Of a DNA stretch of 64,000 nucleotides, positions 1 to 10,434 are shown in pieces. Each line of letters begins with the position of its first letter. Position 1 is the stretch's first letter. Origin of the DNA: Datura wrightii. Taxonomy: Eukaryota; Streptophyta; Magnoliopsida; Solanales; Solanaceae. Where the stretch lies: contig JASDFA010000016.1 in the NCBI GenBank assembly GCA_035772735.1, forward strand, positions 170,319,001 to 170,383,000. The letters run 5' to 3'. A model generated the notes under the pieces. It ran no database searches. It saw only the letters and a list, made by a program, of their open reading frames with translations, and was not told the DNA's origin. The position numbers and the translations under genes were made by a program.

Positions 1-1023
1 AGACTATGGGTATTTTAAGGCGGGATCTAAAAGGTCTCCAATGTGTTGTGGAGCCTTCAGTCGTGAGAAGGTAGATGCAATTCAACTCGAACAAAGTGAT
101 AGGGCCTTTGGATTCCTCAGGACCATGTGAAGCTTAGCTTGCTTTAGCAACCATGTGATGATTCAAGTTCATGGTAGGCATAGGAGCTAGGCAGAGTGGT
201 AGCGAAGCTTAGGTGGTAATGCAAGTGCTCGATTATCATAGTAGACCCCTTGAGCATGCACTTTGTAAAAGAAAGGAAAGATCTAGTGAGAATAAAGCAA
301 TATCATATGTAGTGTTGAACCCAAACTAAATCCCTTTTGAACAAGCGTGGAACGAGTGACCATAAGCTCCACTTAAGCGCGTAACATGCAACTAGCCTAA
401 AATATGTTCATGTAGTCTAGCGAAGCACACCTTTGTGAAGAAACCTAGCATCACTTTAGATATCCCAAAGGGTTATATCATCTAAGGCTAGGAGTTAGTG
501 CCATGGATTCCTGGTGAATTGCATCTAGTAGAGTTGACTTAATACCAAGCAGCTGCACGAATGTTGTTACGCCTTAGTGCATCCCCTATCGGATGATATC
601 AGAGATAGTTAAAGCATTAATATCAACATCAATAAAAGGAAATGATTTGTTGACTTCCCTCTAAAGCTGCATAAGGCACCTTCTCCCTAAAGCAAAGCCC
701 CAATCTTCTTTTTACGGAGTCAGAGACAATCGAAGAGGTAGAAAAATAGAAAATTTCAATCTGGGGGTTTCAATTTGAAAAATATATGGTGTGGGCTCAT
801 CTCTCTTGACCAGTCAGGGCAAATTCCTCACAGTCGAGGGGGAGGGGAGGGGACACCATATCGGTTAGGGCAATCGGATAAAAGAAGAAATAACTCCAAA
901 GAAAAATATTAGGGTTCCTAATATTTCTCCAAAAAATAGGCCAACAACATCAATATGTGTATTTGAGAGATTGTCTGTATGAGTAATGAATGGATTTTTA
1001 CTCTATGTCCCACCAATAAAAAG
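1..1023. other. Unassigned AT-rich repeat-like DNA
   Basis: I see no gene and no recognisable retroelement domain here. The only local structure is a hairpin at 901-929 with 13-nt arms (one mismatch) around GTT. The right edge is the target duplication of the solo LTR that follows. It may continue the noncoding tail of element G, but I cannot show this. Confidence 0.4.
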
Positions 1024-1028
1024 ACAGA

Positions 1029-2535
1029 TGATGTAGCCAACTGCACATGCAAGTGTATGTGGTCGTCAAGTAATATAGGACAAAAGTTCAGATATCATCC
1101 CATAGAGACTTGTTAGATTAATTGTCTTAGTTTGAATCCTTATTTCACTATTCGAGAAAGAAGAAAAATTTGTTTGCAAGAGTTAAAGTAAATTTTATTA
1201 AATGTTGTAAAGTAAATCTTTTGGGAATTCATTTTTAGGAAGATTATATTTCAAATGATGATTAAATTTTAGGGTCTTGGCACTTTCGCTTTCAAGTTGA
1301 GTTATCAAATCCAACTACACTAGACTTAACCTTCAAGATTGTTAGTTTCAGGTTACGAACTCATTTTTCAACTTATTTTCACATAGTCAAAAACTATTTC
1401 ACTAATCCTAATACCTATATTCCTATGATTGCAGGAGAAAAGTGAAATAATGATTAAAGATACCTAATTCAACTAAGTAGGGTTTTTGGGTATATCCCTA
1501 TCCACAACAATTAAATCAATTCCCTATAATCTTAGCCAAAGAATCAAAACCTACTCTATGCTTCTTTTAATCCTTATTTGTTCCCTCTTTTGAGTTCAAC
1601 CCATGAGCCAATAGATATTATTCAAAAGATGGTAAGACTAACGAACAATCATTACACCAAGAAAGCATAAACAATCTTAAGAAGAAGGTTTAAATGTCTA
1701 GCATAAATAAATTTTAAACCACAACCATCATGCTTGTAAGCAAAACCCTAGATTAAGGTTATTAGCCACTCATGTTCAAGCGCAAAACCTCAACAATCAT
1801 CATTCTCATACAAGAAAAGGTAATGAAGTAAATAATAAAGACCTAAAAGATGGAACTCATGTCACTTCCTCCAAACACAACAGTTTCTTCCCAAAAGAAA
1901 AATAGACGAGCCCTTTTACAGATCCCCTAGTGATGTATTTATAACCACACAAAATTTTTTTATTTTTCCCTTAAGTAATTTAGCTTTTAGACTTAGAAAA
2001 ATTCTCCCCGGATCAGCCCCACCAAATTGTGCTTGAACTTTATCTGAAGTTTCACTTCTGGCGTGCCACGCCTCTCATTTTTCTAAGGTGTTGATAAAAA
2101 TTCTCCGGAGTTTAATAGCTGGTGCGCCACGCCTGCTATTTCGCCAAGTCGTTGAAAACTTTGTCTGAAGTTTATGAGGTGGTGCACCACGCCACCCAAA
2201 GCATCACAGTATTAGAAAATTTTCGGCCTCGTTCTTCTCTAGCGCGCCATGCCTGGTATAGCACCAATGTGTGCCAAAAATCTTTGAAGTTTGTGGTCTA
2301 GAACGACGTGTCGACCATCTCACCAGGCCAATTTCTTTTTGACTTCTTCTTTTGTCTTTGATTGCTCCTTTTTGGATATTTTCCGTTTATTTCCTACAAA
2401 ACATCATCTAAACACATTTCTTAGCTCTTTCACAACATTTTATGAAAACATGGAATTCTATAAGGATATTCTTCTCAGAATACGGTAAAACATGGTAAAA
2501 TGTGGCTAGCAGACGTATAAATATGCCCAAGATCA
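1029..2535 (-). repeat. Solo LTR of an Athila-like retrotransposon
   Basis: Read on the minus strand the 1507-bp unit begins TGATCTTGGGC, the same start as the 5' LTR of element A, and ends CTACATCA. It is flanked by an exact 5-bp duplication, ACAGA, at 1024-1028 and 2536-2540. No primer site or polypurine tract lies beside it, so it is a solo LTR left by LTR-LTR recombination. A TATAAATA box lies at 1936-1943 (minus). Between about 2050 and 2330 a GCCACGCC-like motif recurs, including the near-palindrome GGCGTGCCACGCC at 2060-2072. Confidence 0.88.
1936..1943 (-). promoter_or_regulatory. TATA box of the solo LTR
   Basis: TATAAATA on the minus strand in the middle of the LTR, at a place comparable to the TATA boxes of the A, C and E LTRs. 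It would mark the U3/R boundary. Activity is not known. Confidence 0.5.
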
Positions 2536-2540
2536 ACAGA

Positions 2541-4153
2541 CTGCATAGGGCCTCTCAACCCGCCCAAGATTAGCTATTTTGGTCCAAGTGTCCTCACATT
2601 GACCAAAGAAATATTCCAAATTGACACACATATATACACTAAACAAATGGAACGAGATATTAAGGAGAAGAGAAAACACTGAAGACTCATAAACAAGTTC
2701 AATTGCTACACATGTAGATGCAATAGACTTGCCTTTGTTTTCTAACGTCACTATCTTTGGAATACTCGATTGAGATCACATAAGGACTTTCTAAGCTTTT
2801 AATATAGGCTTGGGGATTGGTAGAATACATATTTGAGAAAATAGTGACTACACCCTCCCTGAACACTATACATATTTCACCCTTTTCACCTTTATTTGTT
2901 TACTCCCCTTTCTTTCCTTCTGTTTGCTTCCATTTACCGTGGTGGGGGTGTTTTATCTGTTCTTTTCCCTAAACTTTCTCTTTTTTTTTCTTTTCAATGT
3001 TATACTATTTGTATTTTTCTTTTCTTCTTTTTCCTATCACATAGGACCATGGTCTAGACATAACTTCTTCTCCACTCGTAACTCATGAAGCCTCAATTAT
3101 CACTATTCTTTACCACTCACCCCCAACTTAGGATTTTTGTGCCTCATTATTATAACTAGTGTCATGGAGGAAATGATGCAAAATAAGATAATTTATAAGC
3201 AAGGGTTAAGGTTCAGTTACAACTATCCAAGAAAAAGGTCAAAAGCTTAAAATGAGAGGCTAAATATTATTTTACTAAATTTGGTTAACCTCATAGAAGC
3301 TAATGGGATTTAATACATAAAAAATGATCTAAGTTCATTTCTACAACCAAGCTATCCTTAGACAAGCGACATGATTAACCAGACAAGTTCTAAATTGCAA
3401 AACATAGCATATGAACACAACCTAATTACTCAAAACACATTGACATTGAATTTCATTTAGCTTTATTCTAACCCCCAAACAAGTAACCAAAGCATCATTC
3501 AATTAAGATTTATTTCTAGCAGTCATAATGTCACAAAAGGAGCTAATCATGTCAATGTATACTATCAGAGTTCATATGATTTTCATTTTTGGAGGGGTCT
3601 TCATTTCAGACAAAATAATTACATATGCCACCAGCTAACAAACCACCACCTTATAAGTCAAACATGCTTTAATCTACTTAAATGACATGAGACTGATTTC
3701 CTTAAGAATATCTCTAGTAATTAATCATCGGGAACTGTTACTATACCACTAAGGCTCATTAACCTAAACATTACTCGATTCAACAAAAATTGAACACCCT
3801 ACAAAAAGAACCACAGATAAGAAATATTGGGGGGGGGGGGGACTTATACTAGTTATAACACTTATATACAACAACGAACTTCACAACAAAAATCATTCTC
3901 GAGATAGACATTATTAAAAATATCAACTAGTATAAAAAATAGTATAGAACAGACTATCCTACCCCTAATTAAAATATTTGCAATGTCCCTAATGCATAAA
4001 GAATGTAAAGTTAAGAGGGTCAAGACTCCCTGTGGCACACTAATCGCACTAATCACTCCGTTATAGTCTTTGATGCCACCATATGGAGACTAGATTACAG
4101 CCTCAAGTTTAACTGTGGAAGGCTTTATGGTGGTGATAGGGTATGCTATTGTC
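2541..4153 (-). mobile_element. 3' noncoding region of Athila-like element G
   Basis: No coding domain is visible. Minus-strand features match the noncoding tails of elements A, B, C and H: a CCTAAGTTGGGGG purine block near 3120-3132, and an AAGCCTATATT...AAGTCCTTATGTGATC block around 2772-2815 that matches a conserved motif of the other tails. A run of 13 G lies at 3829-3841. The piece ends at the left LTR of element C. The right flank of C (39617-41278) is a minus-strand ORF2 remnant, so the two pieces are best read as one element interrupted by C. Confidence 0.55.
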
Positions 4154-4836
4154 TGTAGATGTGCTGTGAGTTTACAACACTTTCGACGCTTGAAACTAAG
4201 AAAATAACATAGACTTAGGTATGTTTATACAAATATGAGGTGCCTTTACTTTGTTTTCAATGAAAATAGGTGTTGGAGCAAAAATATGCAAAAGATGCAT
4301 AAAAATATAGAAAATCAGCCAAGTACCAATCTCAGTACTAGTCGTATCTAGATTGTACGAGTCGTACTGAGACTCATGGAATAACTCAGAAGGATGAAAC
4401 AATGTGAGGGAAGAGTACGACTCTTAGTATGATCCATAACTGGAGTCATGAAAAACTTCAGAAAAAATTTGCACAGGCAGTCTCTTGGTACAGGTGGAAC
4501 CCATAGATCATAACATCACCTTACGACCCTTACCATGAGCCGTGGGGAGCTTTAGTGATTCTTAAAGACTTGTAGAACTCCAGATGCAACAAACAGTTAT
4601 GAGTCATAGGAGCAAGGTTCGAGGCGTACCACAACACTCGTAGAAAAATTTAGAAGATGTCAACATTCTTAGAGTCAAGCCACAAATGGATTGAATGACT
4701 CGTAGAACCCTGGTACGAGTCGTACCAGTTGCCAACACTTAGTCAATTCTGCAACAGCCAAGGAATGTGTGAAAGCCAGGTACGACCCACAAAATCCTAT
4801 TACGAGTCGTATGATCAGTCGTAGGATGAGTCGTAC
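4154..4836 (+). repeat. Left part of element C 5' LTR
   Basis: This aligns with the first ~680 bp of the C 3' LTR (37954-38635). It has many TACGACTCGTA-type near-palindromes, for example GTACGAGTCGTAC at 4355-4367. The LTR breaks off inside one such motif, where D1 reverse-transcriptase sequence begins. About 745 bp of LTR, equivalent to 38636-39380 and including the TATA box, is missing before it resumes at 19233. Confidence 0.8.
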
Positions 4837-5100
4837 GAAACACTTGGCACCCTGAAGCTGGTCAAATAAATCATCAATCCTGGGTAGAGGTTACCTGTTC
4901 TTGATGGTGACTTTGTTCAATTTTTGATAGTTAATGTACATCCGAAGGGAACCATCCTTCTTTCGGACAAATAAGACTGGTGCACCCCATGGAGACTTGC
5001 TTGATCTAATGAAACCCTTATCTAACAGGTTCTTCAATTGATCCTTCAACTCCTTTAGCTCGGCTGAGCCATCTTGTAAGGAGGAATAGATATAGGCTGC
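4837..5100 (-). pseudogene. pol: D1 reverse transcriptase N-terminal fragment
   Basis: Minus-strand translation gives the start of a Ty3/gypsy reverse transcriptase: an ELKEL-type linker, SPWGAPVLFV, RKKDGSLRM, LNKVTIKN and RIDDLFDQLQGAKCF. It contains a frameshift shortly after the insertion site and one stop after the TIKNR segment. The catalytic FIDD box is absent because the fragment ends first. It continues directly from the D1 coding sequence at 14903-15257 once element A and one GCTGC duplicate are removed. Confidence 0.82.
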
Positions 5101-6513
5101 TGATCTTGGGCAAAATTATATGCCCAAGTGATACTCAAATGCTTCATTTCGTCGTGTTTATACATTGATAATTGTACCTTCTCATGTGACTTGTAGTAAA
5201 ATGTGAATTTATATTAACCAACATGATTAGTATTGTTTTGCAGGAAAAATATAATTTTAGGAAGCTAAGATGCATGTTGGGAGAAATCGGGAAGAGACTC
5301 GAAAGTGAGAAGTGAAAAAGGCTCAGGTTATGCAGCAAACTAAGGGGCTCCGCGATGGAGCTGTGTCATGCTGCCATCGCGGATGCATTATGCTCCGGAT
5401 GATAAAAATATGCCAAATTACAGTGAAGGTCCGCGTTGGGGCCGTGGCATGTTGGCCAAGCCCCGCGTTGCACACCGTGGCACGTTGGGCATAATTACCT
5501 GGAGGATCGGGTTCCAGTGAGGGTCCGCGTTTGTGGCGTGTCACGGAGACAGTGCTCCGCGATGCACTCCGTGACACGTTGCTTGTTATGCCGGGAAAAA
5601 TTTCCACTAGTATAAATAACACACTTAGGTTTATTTTTAATTATTCTGACTTGGTTGAGCAAGAACGTGGGTTACAGGCAGTTGAGGGGACGAAATTCTT
5701 AGGGTTCTTCTTTATCTCTTTCTTCCTTATTTTAATTATTTGTATGATTTACACTCATTTAACGATGTTTAATCAACAAATGAGTGGCTAAATTCACTTC
5801 TTGCTGAGGTTAAAGAACATTTGTAGTGGAATGTGATTATTGATCATCTTGGTTTTTCATCTTTTCTTTCATGGTTGTTCTATTAATTCTTGTTCTTACT
5901 GCATTAATGTTTGGCCAATATTAATGTATATCTAAAAAATCTGGTTTGCGCTCGAAAGAGAAAGAAATTGGAAAGTTGTGAGTTAATAGGATATGATCTC
6001 TTCTTGGTTTGGGAAAATTGAGAATTGATTTACCTTCATAATAGAAATATATCTGAAAGTTGTATTAGTTAATTAAGGAATCAGTTTCGTATGGCTAGAA
6101 CATGAATTTCTTCTTATCACAGAAATGTAGGTGGAAGGTTCATGATTCTTAAGTTGGGTTAAATACGAGAGTTTTAATCCATAGTCAATAATTCTTGACT
6201 AGCAACCGGAGGAAAGATTAACCAATTTTTATCAATAAATTGCTTCCCTGCATGTTCATTTTAGCCTCAGCATGCTCATTACTATAGTTCAGACTCAATT
6301 TGTACATTTGTTTTAGATTAGCATAAATTAGGAAACAAACTCCCAAAATCTTCTTGAAACTGTTGTCTGCATTATTAGAGTTAGAGTTTATTAACGCTTG
6401 ATTCGATTATTACCTTGGTCCAGTCCCTGTGGGATCGATACTTGGCTACTCTAGCCATTTTACTACTTGTTCGACCACGTGCACTTGCGTGTAGGTATTC
6501 AAATAGCCGAACA
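5101..6513 (+). repeat. Element A 5' LTR
   Basis: 1413 bp, starting TGATCTTGGGC and ending GCCGAACA. It carries the A-family motif between about 5340 and 5580, including a perfect 12-bp inverted repeat CGTGTCACGGAG (5537-5548) and CTCCGTGACACG (5567-5578). It has one copy of a 33-bp unit that is doubled in the 3' LTR. Confidence 0.93.
5611..5618 (+). promoter_or_regulatory. TATA box, element A 5' LTR
   Basis: TATAAATA shortly after the hairpin region, repeated at 13999-14006 in the 3' LTR. It is the best candidate for the promoter of the genomic RNA. Confidence 0.6.
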
Positions 6514-6519
6514 AGTTTT

Positions 6520-6537
6520 CGGCGCCGTTGCCGGGGA
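6520..6537 (+). promoter_or_regulatory. Primer-binding site of element A (tRNA-Asp type)
   Basis: The sequence matches 17 of 18 bases of the complement of the plant tRNA-Asp(GUC) 3' end as I recall it, TGGCGCCGTTGCCGGGGA. Only the first base differs. It lies 6 bp after the LTR end. This primer is typical of Athila/Tat-type elements. Confidence 0.85.
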
Positions 6538-6646
6538 CTGGCAATTGGTACAAAATTGTTGTCTTAAGTGTTAGTTTACTATTTCTTATTAGTGTTGACA
6601 ACTTGGTCTTAGCTTGTCTTTTGCAGATATTGAATTCTGTTGAACA

Positions 6647-7721
6647 ATGGCAAGGGACAAGGAGTTGGTGGATTCACACTTAGAGCCGGAAAGACAATTC
6701 CATCGACAAAGGAGGGAAGCTCTAGAGAGAAAGCTGCAGTTGCTCAGACAGACCATCCTGGAGAAACAACAGAATCCACCCATTGTAAGGGCAGTGTTAG
6801 TGCCCGAAGAAATGGCAGCTAGGCCGGTTTGCGAAGTGGCAATCCCACATGCTAACAACGTTACATCTAGCATTCGCAAATCTGAGCCAGGAGGGAGGTT
6901 CGAGCTTAAACAGAATATGGTGCAATTGCTTCACACCAGCGGGCAATTCACAGGTCTCCCTCACGAGGATCCACAAAAACATCTCCAAAACTTTTTGGAG
7001 ATAAGTGACACTTACATTCCTGCTGGAGTGTCACCTGATTATGTCAGGCTTGCATTGTTCCCATTTTCACTTTTGGGAGAAACAAAGAGGTGGTTGAAAG
7101 CTGAGCCACCTAATTCCATCACTACTTGGGATGATCTTGCAAAGAAATTCTTGATACGGTTCTTTCCATCTGGTAAAACAGCAAGACTTACAAGTCAAAT
7201 TCTAAGTTTTAAACAGAGAGAGGGAGAGAATCTGTATCAAGCCTAGGAGAGATTCAAATCTATGTTGCGGGATTGTCCTCATCATCACCAATCCAATGAT
7301 GTGCTGGTGCATACTTTCATAGAGGGTTTGGAACCCCACACAAAAATCTTGCTAGACTCAGCAGCTGGAGGACAAGCATTAGAAAAAACTTATGAGGAGT
7401 TGTATACCTTTGTTGAACCGTATTTCACAGGAAAATCCAGAGTGAAATGCGGACTCTTCTAGAGGAGGAACAAGGAAAGCGGTAGGAGTCTTAGAAGTGG
7501 ATGGTTTTATAGCTATCGCTGCACAGATAGCTGCGTTACAGAATCAACTCAATACCCACTTTAGCAATATGAGCATGAATCATTCTCAAGCCCCAGTGAA
7601 TGTAGTGCAGCAAATTTGGTGTGTAGTGTGCGGCAGTAATGAACACTCAGCTGAGTGTTGTGGTGCGAATCCTGATTCAGTAAACTTTGTTGGTAATGTA
7701 CCGAGAAATAATCACCAATAG
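6647..7721 (+). pseudogene. gag: Element A gag (capsid and zinc knuckle), broken
   Basis: Codes for the capsid-like protein that would package element RNA. The start at 6647 follows the primer site closely and opens with a charged coiled segment. The middle has the plant retrotransposon gag core: a FSLLGETKRWLK helix and a WDDLAKKFLIRFFP motif. A TAG at 7244-7246 interrupts the core where related proteins have Trp in a WERFK-like segment. The frame shifts between about 7445 and 7497. From 7497 the frame carries a zinc knuckle of the form CxxCGxxxHxxxC (CVVCGSNEHSAEC), then a TAG at 7719. Apart from these breaks the reading frame runs on into the protease segment, so the original product was one gag-pro polyprotein. 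Confidence 0.85.
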
Positions 7722-9203
7722 TATGGAAACAACTACAACTCTAATTGTAGAAGCCACCCAAACTTTTCTTGGGGTAGTAACAGCCATCAAGGGCAGAGTT
7801 CGAGTCAGGGAGCACAGAGAAATCAAGGAGGGCAGCAGCAATATCAGTCAAAATACAGAAGCAACAATGCACCTCCTTCACCACCATCACCCAGCATTGA
7901 GGAAATGTTCAAAACTATGATAGCTAACCAAGCTCAATTGCAGGCTGACTATGTGAAATTGGCAGCCGATGTAAAGAACAATCAGTTAGCTACAAAGGCA
8001 TTGGAGAACCAGTTTGGGCAACTAGCTGGAGCTCAGAACACCAGGCCGAGAGGAGGACTTCCAAGTGACACTGACCCCAACCCCAAGCAAGTAAATGCAG
8101 TGACCACGAGGAGTGGTTTGCAACTCAAGGAGGTGGAACCAGAAAGACCACCACATCAGTTGGGAGCAATGGAGAAGGAGAGGGAGCACAATGATGATAG
8201 GGGGAAGGAGAAGGAAGCTGAACCAAAAAGACCACCACCCCCGTTCCCCCAAAGATTAAGAAAACACAAGGAGGAAGCGTGTTTCAAAAAGTTCATGGAG
8301 GTGCTTAAACAGGTACACATTAATTTACCTCTTGTTGATGTTTTGCAGGGAGTGCCGAAGTACGCAAAATATATCAAGGACATCGTGGCAAATAAAAGCA
8401 GGTTGACGGAGTACGCTACGGTGGCGCTTACGGAGGAGTGCACTTCACGAATACAAAATAGGTTGCCCACAAAGCTCAAAGACCCTGGGAGCTTTACAAT
8501 TCAACTGACAATCGGGAAGAGTATCCGAGCTCGTGGATTATGTGATTTGGGAGCGAGCATTAACTTGATGCCGACATCGGTATTCAAGAAATTGGGGCTA
8601 GGCAGTCCTAGACCGACAACAGTGATCTTTCAACTAGCGGATCGTTCTTTGGCCAGACCAGATGGCATTGTGGAGGACGTGCTGGTGCAAGTGGGCTCCC
8701 TTATCTTCCCGGTTGACTTCATTGTGCTGGATTTAGAGCCGGATGCGGAAGTCCCATTTATTTTGGGACGTCCTTTCTTGGCAACTGGGAAAGCACTTAT
8801 TGATGTAGCTGCAGGGTAGCTAACTATGCGGGCACACGACAAAGTTGAAGTATTTGATGTGTACAAGGCCACAAAGCTTCCGGTCGTGTATGAGGAACTC
8901 TCGGTGATCAACGTGCTTGATCGAGCGGATAGTGCTCAAAGTGTTGATTCGCGAGAGCCTATGGGAAAACACCCGGCGAAGGACCCCCCAAAATGGGAAT
9001 CATGGCAAGAAGATGGAAGTGCCACGTTCTTAGTCAATGGGCAGCGATGTAAGCATTACTGGGGTGAGGACGGTAGTCGAGAGAAGACATCCGTCACCCT
9101 AGAGGATGTCATAGCTTCAATGATGTCGAGCCGCGACCGTAAATCAGGCGCTCCACGGGAGCCAACCCGTGAATTTTTTGTAATATTTGAATATATTTTG
9201 TAG
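7722..9203 (+). pseudogene. pro: Element A gag tail and aspartic protease
   Basis: This continues the frame of 7497 after the TAG at 7719-7721. The first part is Gln/Ser/Asn-rich, then a coiled segment (QLATKALENQFGQLA), the conserved KQVNAVTTRSG motif, a basic and proline-rich linker, and the retropepsin domain. The active site is DLGASINLMP (Asp at 8544-8546), the Athila-type variant of DSGA, followed by the flap and ILGRPFLATG. A TAG at 8817-8819 interrupts the C-terminus. The frame then stays open to 9203. Homologues in B and C lie at the same place. No reverse transcriptase follows. Confidence 0.87.
9124..9171 (+). other. Conserved 48-nt two-hairpin RNA module, element A
   Basis: Hairpin 1 is GTCG-AGCCG-CGAC (9125-9137). 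Hairpin 2 is CACGGG-AGCCAA-CCCGTG (9154-9171). The same 48-nt layout occurs in C (22802-22849) and B (29972-30019, minus). Hairpin 2 in C pairs CTTGGG with CCCAAG, two compensatory pair changes. The module overlaps the last codons of gag-pro. Its function is unknown. Confidence 0.65.
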
Positions 9204-10434
9204 AAGAAAAAAAAGAAAGAAAAGAAAAGAAAAAACTGATGAGAAAAATAAAAATAAAAACAAAAAAATTGTATTTTATGTGAAACCTATAAATTCTAAC
9301 CAATTTCTTGTTGTGAGATAAATTTCAGGTTGAACAGAGGGTAAAAATGCAAAGGATCGCAAAGGAAAAATCGAGGTGAGAAAAATAATAAAAAGTGGCA
9401 AAACAGTGAGCCTGCGCGATGGCTCCGTGTCACGGAGGAGGGCCTCCGCGTTACCCTCCGTGACACATTGAAGTTGTTTTGGAATTTTTTACAAATTTCA
9501 AAACCCCTGCGCGATGGCTCCATGTCACGGAGGGTGTGCTCTGCGTTACCCTCCGTGACACGTTGAGGTGTTATTCGCGACGGGTCACACCGGGTCGCCG
9601 GGTGACCCGCGCGAAAAACCTTCTTTTTAACCCTGAAAACACCCAATTTTTCCCGTTTTTCACTCCCCTCCGCGACAAACAACCCAAAATCCCCCCTCCC
9701 CCAACGTGACACGGACCTAGGAGCAAATTTTCTTCAACTTTTCTTCAAGTTGAACGAATTAAAGGTTCGTTCTTGAACTTAACCTCAATTTTGGCCGAAA
9801 TTGTCAATTTTTGAGCATCTGAGGTAACTAAAGTTTGCCCTAAGTGTAAATTGAGCATGAATTCATTTAAGTTATTGTTGATTGATGTTTTTAGTATCGT
9901 TATGATTGTATGAACTCGATAAATACATGTTTGATTGAATTTGTGCGAAATTGGTAGCTAGGATTGGAATTTGAATAAGAAGAAGCTAAATTTGGTTGAA
10001 AATTTGAAAATGATTGGGTTGTTCATGTTGGGTATGGTGAATTATGTTGTGCTTGTTATGAATATGCTAAGTAAACGATGGAATTCTTTTTGGGAGAATG
10101 AAATTTTGAATTGCATAGAACTTGGTGAATTGCATAGGTTGTGCTAAGAGTTTTTCTGTGCTAAGTGCTATGGGATGAAATGGTATTGATGGTGATATGT
10201 TGATTACCTGTACGAAGTCTGAATAGTACGTAAAATATATTCCATCGAACTCTCTGAATGCACAAGGCCTGTTGTTGTTTCTTGTTGTAAAATGGGAAGT
10301 GAGACTTGTCTTGCCGTAATGTTGTGATTATGGCTAAAGACTAAGTGTGGGGTGGCCTAGCTTAACCCAACCTTAGTCGAAGCTAATTTTAATTTGAATA
10401 ACATTGGGACTGTCTGCTTGATTTAACAGGAACA
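9204..10434 (+). other. Element A spacer between gag-pro and ORF2
   Basis: Noncoding. It begins with an A/G-rich tract (about 9204-9275). Between 9410 and 9700 the A-family palindromes seen in the LTR return: GTGTCACGGAGG (9427-9438) pairs with CCTCCGTGACAC (9455-9466), and TGTCACGGAGGG (9523-9534) pairs with CCCTCCGTGACA (9549-9560). A copy of the polypurine-tract core lies at 10342-10353. No pol sequence is present. Confidence 0.75.
10342..10353 (+). repeat. Polypurine-tract-like 12-mer before ORF2
   Basis: TAAGTGTGGGGT, identical to 11725-11736 and to the polypurine tract at 13441-13452 next to the 3' LTR. Confidence 0.7.

Noticed and set aside
5531..5791. 86-codon ORF with a hydrophobic C-terminal half, present in both LTRs of A
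   Set aside because: It lies across the TATA box inside the LTR and is in both LTRs only because they are copies of each other; no homologous ORF is seen in other LTRs.
9410..9700. CRISPR-like or satellite array
   Set aside because: The repeated units are irregular palindromes with variable spacing in a plant retrotransposon spacer.
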